Shown here: in pieces, positions 36,336 to 47,700 of the stretch
Layout of the letters: each line of letters opens with the position of its first letter
Numbering within the stretch: position 1 is the stretch's first letter
Source of the DNA: Advenella alkanexedens
Lineage (GTDB): Bacteria > Pseudomonadota > Gammaproteobacteria > Burkholderiales > Burkholderiaceae_B
Length of the DNA stretch: 64,000 nt
Direction of reading: 5' to 3'
Assembly: GCF_019132845.1 (NCBI RefSeq)
Contig: NZ_JAHSPR010000006.1
Coordinates: 95,743-159,742 of the forward strand
Made by a program: the position numbers and the translations under genes
Notes under the pieces: model-generated
The model's input: the letters and a program-made list of their open reading frames with translations, nothing else
Database searches by the model: none
Told to the model about the DNA's origin: nothing

Positions 36336-38120
36336 ATGGCAAAACACAATCAAGCCCCCATTCCGTCACCCCCATCCTCAGGCGTCCTGCCTTCCCGCAA
36401 GGATGACGCTACTGGCCTGCTATCGTGGATGCCCGGACTGTACACACTGCTTAACTATCGCAGGCAATGGCTCAGGCATGACCTGGCGGCCGGTCTCGTA
36501 CTGACCACGGTTCTGATCCCCATTGGCATTGGCTATTCAGTGGCTGCCGGATTGCCCGGCATTTATGGCCTATATGCCACGATTATTCCCCTGCTGGTTT
36601 ACGCCATTTTCGGGCCCAGCCGCCTAATGGTCATCGGCCCGGACTCCGCCCTGGCAGGCATCATTTTTGCCATTATTGTACCTATGGCTGCAGGAAATCC
36701 CGAACGGCTGATTACACTGGCCAGTACCTTGGCCATTTTTTCAGGACTGATCATCATCCTGGTCAGCCTTCTGAAACTCGGGTTTATTACCGAACTGATT
36801 TCCAAGCCAATTCGTTATGGCTACATGAACGGGATCGCACTGACCGTCCTGGTTGGCCAGACACCCGCTTTAATAGGCATTTCAACAGACGCAAGCGATA
36901 TTTTTGCCAAACTGCAAGCGATTTGGCTGTCGCTGCTCAAAACCGAGACCAACAAGCTCTCACTGCTCATCGGTCTTGCTTCACTGATTTTACTGCTGAT
37001 TATCAAACGCTTCAGGCGTTTTCCAGGCCCCTTGGTGGTCCTGACCCTGGCAACCATCGTGGTGGCGTACTTCGAGCTTGACCGGCATGGCGTGACAATC
37101 CTGGGCAATTTGCCTGGAGGATTGCCCTCATTCACGATTCCCGTGATCAGCTATGATGACCTGATACCCCTGCTTTTGGGGGCTGGGGCAATTGCCCTGT
37201 TATCCAGCTCCCAGACCAGTATTTTGTCCCGCACCTATGCCGCCAAATACAATCGTTACATCAACCCCAACAAGGAGTTCTTCGGGCTTGGAATTGCCAA
37301 TTTGTTCACCGGTTTTTTTCAAGGCTTCCCCATCAGCAGCAGCGCCTCGCGCACGCCTGTCTCTGAAGCCGCAGGCTCAAAAACCCAATTGGCCTGCATA
37401 ACCGGTGCCATCATCGTAGGCTCACTTCTGCTCTGGGCACCTGATCTGCTGTATTTTCTGCCTGCTCCAACCCTGGCCGCTGTTGTGATCACGTCAATAA
37501 TCAGTATTTTCGAGTTTAAAGATCTCAAGCGCATTTACCGCATTCAACCATGGGAGTTCTGGCTCTCTATGGTTTGCTTTGCCGGTGTTGCGGTATTCGG
37601 CGTTTTACCGGGTATCGGCATAGCTGTCGCCATCGCCATCCTGGAATACTTATGGAACGGCTGGCGGCCGCATTACGCCATTCTTGGCCGGGTTGACCAT
37701 CTCAAGGGTTATCACGACATCAGCCGCCACCCGACGGCCCGCCTCATCCCGGGCCTGGTCCTGTTCCGCTGGGATGCACCACTGTTTTTTGCCAATGCCG
37801 AACTTTTCCATCACTGCGTCCTGGATACCATTGCCAAGTCCCAGCACCCGGTTCAACGCGTTGTTATTACCTCAGAACCGGTTACCAGTGTTGATGTCAC
37901 CTCTGCCGACATGCTGATTGAACTGGACGAGCAGCTCAAGGCGGCCGGCATTGAACTGTGCTTTGCTGAAATGAAAGACCCGGTCAGGGACAAGTTGCGC
38001 AAATTCGGCCTGTCGGCACGTTTTGGCAATGAGCGTTTTTTCCCGACGATCGGCCAGGCCGTCAATGGCTATTTAAACGCCTACATTGTTGAATGGATAG
38101 ACTGGGAAGATAAAGTCTGA
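36336..38120 (+). CDS. SulP-family anion transporter with STAS domain
   Basis: A 594-residue inner-membrane carrier of the SLC26/SulP family (sulfate, bicarbonate or dicarboxylate). About twelve membrane segments (residues 50-450) include GLPGIYGLYA near the start and SSSASRTPVSEAAGSKT, followed by a cytoplasmic STAS domain (about 480-590). The ATG at 36336 is preferred to an overlapping TTG two codons upstream. It is divergent from the acetate genes. The transported anion is not readable from sequence. Confidence 0.9.
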   Translation: MAKHNQAPIPSPPSSGVLPSRKDDATGLLSWMPGLYTLLNYRRQWLRHDLAAGLVLTTVLIPIGIGYSVAAGLPGIYGLYATIIPLLVYAIFGPSRLMVIGPDSALAGIIFAIIVPMAAGNPERLITLASTLAIFSGLIIILVSLLKLGFITELISKPIRYGYMNGIALTVLVGQTPALIGISTDASDIFAKLQAIWLSLLKTETNKLSLLIGLASLILLLIIKRFRRFPGPLVVLTLATIVVAYFELDRHGVTILGNLPGGLPSFTIPVISYDDLIPLLLGAGAIALLSSSQTSILSRTYAAKYNRYINPNKEFFGLGIANLFTGFFQGFPISSSASRTPVSEAAGSKTQLACITGAIIVGSLLLWAPDLLYFLPAPTLAAVVITSIISIFEFKDLKRIYRIQPWEFWLSMVCFAGVAVFGVLPGIGIAVAIAILEYLWNGWRPHYAILGRVDHLKGYHDISRHPTARLIPGLVLFRWDAPLFFANAELFHHCVLDTIAKSQHPVQRVVITSEPVTSVDVTSADMLIELDEQLKAAGIELCFAEMKDPVRDKLRKFGLSARFGNERFFPTIGQAVNGYLNAYIVEWIDWEDKV

Positions 38121-38139
38121 TAACCACTGGAAATATTTT

Positions 38140-38916
38140 ATGTGCATTGCCTATTTATCTATCAGAAAGCATCCCGAATGGCCCTTGTTCATTGCAGCCA
38201 ACCGGGACGAATTTCACCAGCGCAAGGCATTGGCAGCCGCTCGATGGCACAGCAATCCGGCCATTATTGCCGGAATCGACAGCGAAGCGGGCGGAACCTG
38301 GCTGGGCATCAATACCAACGGCCGTTTTGCCCTGCTGACCAATTACCGCGATGTCAACACTATCGTCCCCGGGGCACCAAGCCGTGGTCATCTGGTAAGT
38401 GAATTTCTGCAAACCAATACGCCATCCGTGGAATATGCAAGCAACATTTTGAGCCGGGCAGCACAATACAATGCTTTCAACCTGGTCGTGGGCAACCCAC
38501 AGAAAAGCATGTATATCAGCAATCGCAGCCACCAGATCGAACCGGCCGAACTGCAGCCGGGCAGTCATGTCCTGTCCAACCATTTAATGGACACACCATG
38601 GCCCAAGGCCGAACGGCTGCGCAAGGCGCTGGACAGCATTGAGCTTGATTTTCTACCCGACCAATTACCCGAAATTTTTGATATTTTGCGTGACAATACC
38701 CGCGCTGCCGACAACGATTTACCCAATACCGGGTTATCGCTGGAGCGCGAACGACTGCTCAGCAGCCCGTTTATTGTCAGCCCCGACTATGGCACCCGCT
38801 GTTCAACCATTATTGCCGTACATAAAAGTGGCCAGGCCCTGTTTAGCGAAATGACTTACAACCCCATGGGTGAAGCCGTCAGCCAGAATAAATTTGATTT
38901 TTTCATTCAAACCTAA
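38140..38916 (+). CDS. NRDE/TANGO2-family protein
   Basis: A 258-residue protein with the family NRDE motif (AANRDEFH) and the aromatic GGTWLGINTNGRFALLTNYR block. It starts Met-Cys, leaving an N-terminal Cys as in Ntn-hydrolase-like folds; the TANGO2 family has been linked to haem and lipid metabolism, but its biochemistry is unsettled. It lies 19 bases after the SulP gene and is probably co-transcribed. Confidence 0.85.
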   Translation: MCIAYLSIRKHPEWPLFIAANRDEFHQRKALAAARWHSNPAIIAGIDSEAGGTWLGINTNGRFALLTNYRDVNTIVPGAPSRGHLVSEFLQTNTPSVEYASNILSRAAQYNAFNLVVGNPQKSMYISNRSHQIEPAELQPGSHVLSNHLMDTPWPKAERLRKALDSIELDFLPDQLPEIFDILRDNTRAADNDLPNTGLSLERERLLSSPFIVSPDYGTRCSTIIAVHKSGQALFSEMTYNPMGEAVSQNKFDFFIQT

Positions 38917-38941
38917 GGCAACAGCGCTGCAACCAGGCCAA

Positions 38942-40279
38942 TCATGCTTTCTTTTCCAGTCGTAAGGTACGTTCTAGCAGTACTTCATAAATAGGACGCC
39001 CCCCCAGGGCATCGGCCACGATATTGGCCATGATGGCTGTCAGTAAAACCGGAATCACCAGTACATAAGAGCCGGTAAGCTCAGCCACCAACACCATACC
39101 CACCAGTGGTGCACGTACGGTACCGGCAAATAAACCCGCCATACCGGCTGCGGCAAATGCCACGATTGTGCCAGGCGGCAAGGGCATGAGCAGACTCAAC
39201 AATTCGGCTAAAAACACACTGCTTGCCGTGGCCAAGGCCAGAATTGGCGCAAAAATACCTGCGGGAGCCCCGGTAGAATAACTGGCGGCCGTACCAAAAA
39301 ACCGTACCAGAATGACCAATCCCAATAAACCAATCGGCATCGGATTATTGACAATAGCAACCGCCAGGGACTCGCCACCGCCAGTCGCTTCAGGAAAAAT
39401 CACCAGCATGGGCCCAATGACAAGACCCAGTAAAGCCGGGATTAAATAAGGAGAAAAACGCAAACCAATATGCAAGGACAGATCAAGAGCTGCCAAAACC
39501 ATACGGTTAAACACCACTCCCATCGCCCCAAATACCACCCCCAACACAACAAACACGGGTAAAAAGGACAGGGGCATGGCCGTTGATGACAAAGCCATAA
39601 ACGGTGTCGAGCCTGAAATTGCCACAGTGGCAATCGCGCTCACACCGCACGCAATAATGGCGGCGCTATAAGTTCGCCCGCTATGGGGGAAGACATTACG
39701 TGCCTCTTCCAGAATAAACAGAACGGATGCCATAGGGGCATTAAAGGCCGCTGTCAAACCGGCAGCCCCACCGGCTCCCCAAAGCGCGCGCGTATCCCTC
39801 TGACCAAATGAAAACCACGATCCAAGCGCTTTGGCAATGGAGGCACCCATATGAATGGTTGGGCCTTCACGACCGCCAATCAAACCCGCTCCCAAAGCCA
39901 GCGTACCGCCAATGAATTTTACCGGTAACACACGTTGCCACCGTATATTGCGCAGACCTGCCATGGCACCTTCAATTTCCTGCACACCCGAGCCGCTGGC
40001 CTCGGGTGCCACAAAACGCACCAACGTCACCGCCAGGCAAAACATGGCAGCCGAAAACAAGGACAGGAAAAGATAAAGCCCTATCCCTTCCAACCCCAAG
40101 AATTCAGGCAAATGGCGGGACCAGGCCAGCGAATGATCAATGACCTGATGAAAAAAAGACCCCAGCACACCGGTTAGCAAGCCAACCACCGCAGCAATAA
40201 AATAATACAGCCACGCTTTGTTATGGCCATTATCGTCATTATCGTTTGACTCTACTATTGATGTGGGACGATTATTCAT
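38942..40279 (-). CDS. ClC-family chloride/proton exchanger
   Basis: A 445-residue inner-membrane ClC protein. Selectivity motifs are GSGVQEIEG, GREGPT (with the gating Glu) and GIFAPILALA. The internal proton-pathway Glu is also conserved (LFILEEARNVFP), so it should be an H+/Cl- exchanger rather than a channel. The ATG at 40279 is preferred to a TTG six codons earlier. It stands alone, convergent with the NRDE gene. Confidence 0.92.
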   Translation of the reverse strand: MNNRPTSIVESNDNDDNGHNKAWLYYFIAAVVGLLTGVLGSFFHQVIDHSLAWSRHLPEFLGLEGIGLYLFLSLFSAAMFCLAVTLVRFVAPEASGSGVQEIEGAMAGLRNIRWQRVLPVKFIGGTLALGAGLIGGREGPTIHMGASIAKALGSWFSFGQRDTRALWGAGGAAGLTAAFNAPMASVLFILEEARNVFPHSGRTYSAAIIACGVSAIATVAISGSTPFMALSSTAMPLSFLPVFVVLGVVFGAMGVVFNRMVLAALDLSLHIGLRFSPYLIPALLGLVIGPMLVIFPEATGGGESLAVAIVNNPMPIGLLGLVILVRFFGTAASYSTGAPAGIFAPILALATASSVFLAELLSLLMPLPPGTIVAFAAAGMAGLFAGTVRAPLVGMVLVAELTGSYVLVIPVLLTAIMANIVADALGGRPIYEVLLERTLRLEKKA

Positions 40280-40369
40280 ACACTTAAACCAACTCAACTG
40301 ATTGAAATTTTAATTAAACAGCCTTTTCGAATAGCACAATCATACCCGACTTGATTATTGAATTGATAT

Positions 40370-41302
40370 CTAAATAAAGCTTTCATTTTCAAAAGCGACT
40401 TTCAGATAACTGACAAACAGCCGGATAATATTGGGCACATGCGGGCTATAGGGGCGAAGGGCGAAAATGCTTTCCCCAAAGACACTGACCGGTTTCCATG
40501 GTGACAGGACCGGGACCAAGGTGCCTTTTTTCAGTTCTGCTGCTACCGAAAAATCAGGAATGGCAGCGATCCCCTGATGTGCCAAAAGCAGTTCCCGCAG
40601 CGTTTCACTATTATTGGCAGAAAAAGAACCATTAACCGGTACACTAACTCTTTCCCCAACACCTTTCCTGCGCTCAAAATGCCAGGTAGGCCGGGAGCCC
40701 GAGCGCAAATAAGTCAGACAGTTATGCTTCTTCAAATCTGACGGATGTGATGGCATGCCATGATTCTGTATATATTCGGGACTTGCCAGAAGCAGGGTTT
40801 GGGTTTGACACAAAACCCATGCCACATAGGTTTCGGGAACAGCCGAAGTATGCCTGATGGCCAGATCAAACCCCTCTTGCGCAAGCGTGCTGATATGATC
40901 GGACAGCTCGATTTCGATCTTGATTTCAGGGTAAATCCGCATGAAATCAGCCAAACGCGGCACGATCTGCTGACGGGCCAGTGCAACCGGTGCAGTTACC
41001 CTGATGACCCCCTTTGGCTGTTCGGCCAATTCCTGGATTTTTTCACAACCGGTTTCTATCTCGGCAAAAGCAGGACGCGTTAAGGCCACCATGGCCTGCC
41101 CGGCCTCGGTTAAACGCACGCTACGGGTAGTACGCTGCACCAACATGATGCCCAGCGCTTTTTCAAGCTCCTGGATGCGCTGGCTCATGGCCGCCTTGCT
41201 AACGCCCAACCGCTGTGCCGCTGCCGTATAACTGCCCGTATCATCAAGAATGCCAAGCCAGTAAATGTGTGACCAAAGGGGTTCTATTTTTCGGATATCC
41301 AT
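40370..41302 (-). CDS. LysR-family regulator
   Basis: A 310-residue LysR protein with an N-terminal winged helix (TAAAQRLGVSKAAMSQRIQE) and a substrate-binding domain. It resembles the group often placed next to oxidoreductases. It is divergent from mmsA across 112 bases, with a palindromic operator candidate at 41309-41330, and is the likely controller of mmsA. Confidence 0.9.
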   Translation of the reverse strand: MDIRKIEPLWSHIYWLGILDDTGSYTAAAQRLGVSKAAMSQRIQELEKALGIMLVQRTTRSVRLTEAGQAMVALTRPAFAEIETGCEKIQELAEQPKGVIRVTAPVALARQQIVPRLADFMRIYPEIKIEIELSDHISTLAQEGFDLAIRHTSAVPETYVAWVLCQTQTLLLASPEYIQNHGMPSHPSDLKKHNCLTYLRSGSRPTWHFERRKGVGERVSVPVNGSFSANNSETLRELLLAHQGIAAIPDFSVAAELKKGTLVPVLSPWKPVSVFGESIFALRPYSPHVPNIIRLFVSYLKVAFENESFI

Positions 41303-41308
41303 TTAGGG

Positions 41309-41330
41309 ATTGTCCAATATTATGAACAAT
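41309..41330 (+). promoter_or_regulatory. Candidate LysR operator
   Basis: ATTGTCC and GAACAAT form an inverted repeat (6 of 7 pairs) with an 8-base AT-rich centre, 7 bases before the LysR start. It fits a T-N11-A-type site for the divergent promoter pair. Confidence 0.5.
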
Positions 41331-41414
41331 AAATCCAGTTTTCAAGTATTGATCATCACAAGGCTGCTCTCTATACTGCTTTAAAACATCATTTCAAAAC
41401 AGGAGAACAGCATT

Positions 41415-42935
41415 ATGAATCCAGTCCCGGCTTATGCCTGCAGTGAGGATATTGTCAATTATATTAATGGCGCAAGAACCACACCTTCCCAAACAGAAAA
41501 ACAGCCAGTCTACAACCCCGCCACGGGTGAAATCACCCGTCATGTGGTGCTATCAGGCGCACAGGAAATCAACGATGCTGTAGCAGCCGCCAAAGCCGCA
41601 GCCAAAAGCTGGGCCAATACCCCACCCATCCGCCGGGCTCGCATTATCAACAAATTCCTGGGGCTGATGCAGGCGCATACCGATACTCTGGCCGCCATCA
41701 TTACCGCCGAGCATGGCAAAGTCTTTACCGATGCCCAGGGCGAAGTGGCCAGAGGCATTGATATTATCGAATTTGCCTGCGGCATTCCCCAATTACTCAA
41801 GGGCGATTACACCGATCAGGTATCCACCGACATTGACAACTGGACCATGCGTCAGCCTTTGGGCGTGGTCGCCGGCATTACGCCCTTCAATTTCCCGGTC
41901 ATGGTTCCCTGCTGGATGTTTCCGATTGCCATCGCTGCAGGCAATACTTTTATTCTCAAACCCAGTGAGCGGGACCCCAGTGCTTCCCTGTTCATGGCCG
42001 ACCTGTTGAAGCAGGCCGGGCTGCCTGATGGTGTTTTCAACGTGGTGCAAGGAGGCAAACCGGCTGTTGATGCCTTGCTGGAACACCCGGATGTCTCTGC
42101 CATCAGTTTTGTTGGTTCTACCCCAATTGCCCACTATATCAGTGAACGCGCTGCCCATTTCGGAAAACGGGTGCAGGCCCTGGGCGGTGCCAAAAACCAT
42201 CTGATTGTCATGCCCGATGCCAATCTGGAGCTTGCCGTTGACGCTCTGGTAGGTGCCGGTTACGGCTCTGCCGGTGAACGCTGCATGGCCATTTCCGTGG
42301 CCTTGCTGGTGGGCGATGTGGGAGATAAACTGATTCCAATGCTGGCAGAACGCACCCGCAACCTGAAAATCATGGACGGCATGAACCTGGAAGCCGAAAT
42401 GGGCCCCATCGTTACACGCCAGTCACTGGAAAAAATCGAATCCTATATTGAGTCAGGCGTCCAGGAAGGGGCCAGCCTGGTTGTTGATGGCCGCGGTTAT
42501 ACTGTACCAGGACACGAAAACGGCTTTTTCACCGGTGGCACCCTGTTTGACCACGTCACACCCGAGATGCGTATTTACAAAGAGGAAATATTTGGTCCTG
42601 TCCTGTCCTGCGTCAGGGTTGCCGATCTGGGTGAGGCGATTGAACTGATCAACAACCATGAATTTGGCAATGGCGTATCGTGCTTTACCAGTGATGGCCA
42701 TACCGCACGCGAATTTGCCCGCCGCATTCTGGTTGGCATGGTGGGCATTAACGTTCCCATTCCGGTCCCCATGGCCTGGCACGGATTTGGCGGCTGGAAA
42801 AGAAGCCTCTTTGGCGATACGCATGCCTACGGCGAAGAAGGCGTACGTTTTTACACCCGCCAAAAATCCATCATGCAGCGCTGGCCTGAAAGCATGAGCA
42901 AAGGTGCAGAATTTGCCATGCCAACAGCCAAATAA
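41415..42935 (+). CDS. mmsA: Methylmalonate-semialdehyde dehydrogenase (CoA-acylating)
   Basis: An NAD-dependent aldehyde dehydrogenase converting methylmalonate (or malonate) semialdehyde to propionyl- or acetyl-CoA in valine, pyrimidine and beta-alanine breakdown. It has 506 residues. Catalytic Cys is in [28 protein letters not shown] and the C-terminal [12 protein letters not shown] are typical of MmsA rather than general ALDH. AGGAGAA lies before the ATG. No mmsB or aminotransferase gene is adjacent, and a terminator follows. Confidence 0.95.
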   Translation: MNPVPAYACSEDIVNYINGARTTPSQTEKQPVYNPATGEITRHVVLSGAQEINDAVAAAKAAAKSWANTPPIRRARIINKFLGLMQAHTDTLAAIITAEHGKVFTDAQGEVARGIDIIEFACGIPQLLKGDYTDQVSTDIDNWTMRQPLGVVAGITPFNFPVMVPCWMFPIAIAAGNTFILKPSERDPSASLFMADLLKQAGLPDGVFNVVQGGKPAVDALLEHPDVSAISFVGSTPIAHYISERAAHFGKRVQALGGAKNHLIVMPDANLELAVDALVGAGYGSAGERCMAISVALLVGDVGDKLIPMLAERTRNLKIMDGMNLEAEMGPIVTRQSLEKIESYIESGVQEGASLVVDGRGYTVPGHENGFFTGGTLFDHVTPEMRIYKEEIFGPVLSCVRVADLGEAIELINNHEFGNGVSCFTSDGHTAREFARRILVGMVGINVPIPVPMAWHGFGGWKRSLFGDTHAYGEEGVRFYTRQKSIMQRWPESMSKGAEFAMPTAK

Positions 42936-42946
42936 AAAAGACACAA

Positions 42947-42983
42947 AAAAGACCCTTGCGCATCATGCAACAAGGGTCTTTTA
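42947..42983. terminator. Bidirectional terminator after mmsA
   Basis: A perfect 12-bp stem (AAAAGACCCTTG/CAAGGGTCTTTT) with a 12-base loop and A/T flanks. It separates mmsA from the convergent OmpA-like gene. Confidence 0.88.
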
Positions 42984-43021
42984 TAAAGCCTGGACAACAA
43001 CGCCAGCCTTACAAGCGCACG

Positions 43022-43660
43022 TTAGCGAACGGCATACAAATAAAGCTCTACGCGACGGTTCATGGCACGTCCGCTTGCCGTGCTGTTGCTGGCTATAGGG
43101 TCATTGGGACCACGGCCTTCTGCAGTCATATGACTGGCGGGAACCCCTTGGGAAACCAGGTAGTTGACCACACTTGAGGCACGGTTAACAGACAGGGTCT
43201 GGTTAAAGGCGGCCGAACCGGTACTGTCGGTATGACCCACGGCTTTCAGACGCAACGAAGGATCTTCAACCATGGATGTGCCCAGTGCATTCAGGACAGG
43301 ATAAATGGCTGGTTTAAGCGTGGCCTGGCTGATATCGAAAGTGGCACCCTCGGGAATATTGACTTTCAGGCTGCCATCAGGCATTTGGGTAGTTGAAACA
43401 CCCAATTGCTTGCCACCGGCCTGGTCAACCTTGCCAACAATACGATCCCAGTTATAACCAACAATCGCACCAGTGACCGCACCAATACCAGCACCGATAC
43501 CGGCCGCTTTAGAACTGTCACCAATCAACGCACCCAGGCCTGCCCCCACTACCGCACCGATACCGCCACCGGCAGCGGTATTACCACCTTGTGTTGCGCA
43601 ACCGGCCAAAATGGACCCGGCGACCAGAACACCGGCAAGACGAGTTAAACGATAATTCAT
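43022..43660 (-). CDS. OmpA-family lipoprotein with glycine zipper (YiaD-like)
   Basis: A 212-residue outer-membrane lipoprotein with signal and lipobox LAGC. A glycine-zipper region (GGGIGAVVGAGLGALIGD) follows, then a C-terminal OmpA-like peptidoglycan-binding domain with GHTDSTGS and the NRRVELYL end. AGGAGAAG lies before the ATG. The layout matches E. coli YiaD. It probably ties the outer membrane to peptidoglycan. Confidence 0.9.
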   Translation of the reverse strand: MNYRLTRLAGVLVAGSILAGCATQGGNTAAGGGIGAVVGAGLGALIGDSSKAAGIGAGIGAVTGAIVGYNWDRIVGKVDQAGGKQLGVSTTQMPDGSLKVNIPEGATFDISQATLKPAIYPVLNALGTSMVEDPSLRLKAVGHTDSTGSAAFNQTLSVNRASSVVNYLVSQGVPASHMTAEGRGPNDPIASNSTASGRAMNRRVELYLYAVR

Positions 43661-43946
43661 GTACTTCTCCTATTAGAATCTGTGTTCTTGATGATGAACC
43701 ACGGCAAGTATGGTCAAAATAATAGATGGTTAAACAAACCATATATTAAATGAAGATGCTTTCCGCTGGAATACTAACATACTACGTCAGACACAAGTAC
43801 TAGCAAGATCTCCTTTTTTGTGGCCAGAAAACCCAAATCATCAGCTATGCCATTGGTTTAAAATGTTTTTTTATATCATTAAGGATTGACATTTCTTATA
43901 TTTTAATAACAATCCGCAATGTTTTGTAGAAAATTCAATCGTGTAG

Positions 43947-44744
43947 TCAATCGGGTCTTACCAATAACATCACCAGCTTATAGTCAAGGTGAGTGGCCAA
44001 GCGGAAAGTGATCTGCTCAAACTCCAGATATCCCTTTTCCGGATGCATGAATTCGCGTATTCCCCCTTCACGCTCCACGACCGCCTGTCTTGACCACCAA
44101 TGCTGGAACAGTTCACTGGAAGCCAGCAACTCTTCAATAATCTGGCTGATATCCTGCTCATCAAGATGAGCCCCAATGTCGGCCCTGAACTCGGCCACCG
44201 AGCGGCGTGCCCGCTGCTCCCAATTGACCACCACTTTGGGCGCCTCGGGATTTTGAAAAATGAACCTGAGCAAATTGGGCGCTTGCTGGCGACTGGGCCA
44301 ATGATTGAAAACCGTGTCCAGTGCCTGATTGAAAAACAGGATATTCCAGCAACGATCAAGGATATAGGCCGGTCCGGTGCAGTTATTGACACAGGCCTGC
44401 AAGGAAGAGGGAAGACTCCCATACTGGGACTTGCCATGATCCGGATCGGTCATTTCCGCCAACTCGAACAGGTACGCCCGTTCCGCCTTGTTCATATGCA
44501 GGACATCGGCCAAACGGGACCATACCGTACTGGAAACGGACACATCGCGGCCCTGTTCGATCCAGGTATACCAGGTGACGCTAATGTCACATAACTGCGC
44601 CACCTCTTCACGACGCAAGCCCGGGGTCCGGCGACGCTGGCCGTGGCTGAGCCCGGCCATTTGGGGGGTTACCCTGGATCGGGCATTGCGCACAAATTCG
44701 CCCAACACCTGTTTATGTGCCGATCCCCCTGACTTGATACCCAT
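43947..44744 (-). CDS. XRE-type regulator with MmyB-like ligand domain
   Basis: A 265-residue protein with an N-terminal helix-turn-helix (GLRREEVAQLCDISVTWYTW) and a C-terminal MmyB-like ligand-binding domain, of the type common in Actinobacteria and Burkholderiales. Some relatives sense fatty acids or short-chain ligands; nothing specific is readable here. It starts 8 bases after metH and may be co-transcribed with it. The 286-base gap downstream (43661-43946) shows no clear feature. Confidence 0.85.
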   Translation of the reverse strand: MGIKSGGSAHKQVLGEFVRNARSRVTPQMAGLSHGQRRRTPGLRREEVAQLCDISVTWYTWIEQGRDVSVSSTVWSRLADVLHMNKAERAYLFELAEMTDPDHGKSQYGSLPSSLQACVNNCTGPAYILDRCWNILFFNQALDTVFNHWPSRQQAPNLLRFIFQNPEAPKVVVNWEQRARRSVAEFRADIGAHLDEQDISQIIEELLASSELFQHWWSRQAVVEREGGIREFMHPEKGYLEFEQITFRLATHLDYKLVMLLVRPD

Positions 44745-44752
44745 GGCCCGAC

Positions 44753-47700
44753 TTACCCAAGACTGCTCATTAAAGCCTTGCGAACTTCCTCTTCATCAAG
44801 CCCGCTACGCTGAACATAGTCCTGCAACTGGTCCTCTCCGATATTACCGACGTTAAAGTAGGAAGACTGCGGATGGCTCAAATAGAAACCGGAAACACTG
44901 GAGGCGGGGTACATGGCCAGGCTTTCGGTAAGCTGCATGCCAATTTCCTCGGGTTGCAGAACATCAAACATGGCCCGTTTGACGGTATGCTCGGGGCAAG
45001 CCGGATAGCCCGGTGCCGGGCGAATCCCTTGGTATTTTTCAGCAATCACCGCCTCATTATCAAGCACCTCATCGGGTACATAACCCCACAAATCCTTGCG
45101 TACCCGTGCATGCAGGCATTCGGCCAGGCCCTCTGCCAGGCGATCTCCCAGTGCCTTGAGCATAATGCTGGAATAATCATCCATTTCCTGCTCGAAGCGC
45201 TTTTCATGGGCTTCGATACCCAGACCGCCGGTAACGGCGAAAAAGCCGATGTAGTCTTTGACGCCACTTTCTTTAGGGGCAATGTAGTCGGCCAGACATT
45301 TATTATCCACCCCTTCGCGTTTGGCGGTTTGCTGGCGCAGGTTACGCCAGGTAAACAGGACTTCGCTGCGGGACTCGTCTTTATAAACTTCAATATCTTC
45401 GTGATTGACCGTATTGGCCGGATAAAAAGCCACCACGCCGCTGGCCGTCAACCAGCGGCCTTCAATGACTTTTTTCAGCATGGCTTTGCCATCTTCATAC
45501 AGTTTTCTGGCCTGTTCACCCACCACCTTGTCTTCCAGAATGGCCGGGAACTGACCAAACAATCCCCAGGTCTGGAAAAACGGTGTCCAGTCTATGAATT
45601 TTTCTATTTCACTTAAATCATACTGCTTGAACGTACGACGACCAATGAATTTGGGTTTGGGCGGCGTATAGTTGGCCCAGTCAATCTGAGGCTTGGCCTT
45701 GCGGGCTTCCTCCAGAGGAATAATCGGCGTGGACTTGCGATTGGCATGCCGCTCACGCACTTTTTCGTACTCCTCGGCCGTTTCACGAATAAAAGCCTCG
45801 GCCTGATCGGAAACCAGCTGTGTGGCGACACCAACCGCCCGGCTGGCATCGGCCGTGTAAACAACCGGACCATCATAATGGGGCGCGATCTTGACAGCGG
45901 TATGTACCCGGCTGGTGGTGGCACCGCCAATCATGAGGGGAATATTATTCTCGCGAAAATACGGGTCACGCTGCATTTCAGAGGCCACATAAGCCATTTC
46001 TTCAAGGCTGGGGGTAATCAAGCCTGACAGGCCAATGATGTCTGCCTTTTCTTCCTTGGCTTTGGCCAAAATCTCGGCACAAGGCACCATCACGCCCATG
46101 TTCACGACTTCAAAGTTATTGCACTGCATGACCACGGCCACAATGTTTTTGCCGATATCGTGCACATCGCCTTTTACCGTTGCAATCACCATTTTCCCTT
46201 TGGCACGCACATCACCGCCTTGGGCTTCAATCTGCCGCTTTTCTTCTTCAATGTAAGGCACCAAATGAGCCACGGCCTGCTTCATGACCCGGGCCGACTT
46301 GACCACCTGGGGCAGAAACATCTTGCCGGCACCAAACAGGTCGCCCACAATATTCATGCCATCCATTAGCGGGCCTTCAATCACCTCGATGGGACGGCCG
46401 CCACGCGCGGCAATTTGCTGGCGGATTTCTTCGGTATCTTCAATAATAAACGAAGTAATGCCATGCACCAGGGAATGGGCAAGGCGTTTTTCAACCTCCT
46501 GCTCACGCCATGTCAAGTCTTCCTGTTTTTTGGCCCCGCCTTCACCTTTAACGGTTTCAGCAAACTCGACCAACCTTTCAGTCGGCGTGCGCTCATCGGC
46601 CGGATCGGTTTTGCCCAAAGGCGGGTCACGGTCAAGGATCACGTCTTCAACCAGATCCTTGATTTTAGGGTCAAGGTCGGCATAAACACCCAGCATGCCG
46701 GCATTCACAATCCCCATGGTCAGCCCTTCATTAATGGCGTAATAAAGGAAGACGGTATGAATGGCTTCACGCATGGCTTCATTGCCACGGAACGAAAAAC
46801 TCACGTTGGAAATACCGCCCGACGTCCGGGCATGCGGCAGGTTCTCATGAATCCACTTGACGGACTCAATAAAATCGACACCATAGTGATTATGCTCATC
46901 CAGTCCGGTGGCAACAGCAAAAACATTGGGGTCAAAAATAATGTCTTCAGGCGGGAAATCCACTTCCTCAGTCAGCAAACGATAAGCTTTGCCACAAATC
47001 TCCTTGCGCCGTTGCAGGGTATCGGCCTGACCCTGCTCGTCAAAAGCCATCACCACAACAGCTGCACCGTATTTACGGCACAGGCGTGCATGTTCCAGGA
47101 ACGCTTGCTCGCCTTCTTTCATGGAGATTGAGTTCACCACCGGCTTGCCCTGCACACATTTCAGGCCTTCTTCAATCACTTCCCATTTGGAGCTGTCAAT
47201 CATGATGGGCACCCGGGCAATATCCGGTTCTGAAGCAATCAGATTCAGGAAGCGGCGCATATTGGCTTTGGAATCCAACATGGCTTCATCCATATTGATG
47301 TCAATAATTTGCGCCCCGTTTTCCACCTGCTGACGGGCCACCGAGAGCGCCTCATCGAATTTTTCTTCACGGATCAGGCGCAAAAATGCCTTGCTGCCTG
47401 TCACGTTGGTACGCTCGCCAACGTTCACGAACAGGGATTCGTCATCAATATTCAGGGCCTCAAGGCCGGACAGGCGGGTTTTTACCGGCACCTCTGGTAC
47501 CTCACGGGCCGGCAGGTTCTTGACGCTTTGCACAATGGCCTGGATATGCCCGGGCGTAGTGCCGCAACAACCACCCACCATATTCACAAAACCGGCTTGG
47601 GCAAACTCTGCCAGCAAAGAAGATGTGTCTTCAGGGGTTTCATCAAAACCCGTGTCACTCATGGGATTGGGCAGGCCGGCATTGGGATACACACAGGTAT

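Noticed and set aside
43886..43920. Sigma-70 promoter reading right (TTGACA)
   Set aside because: No good -10 box lies at 16-18 bases and the next gene to the right is on the other strand.
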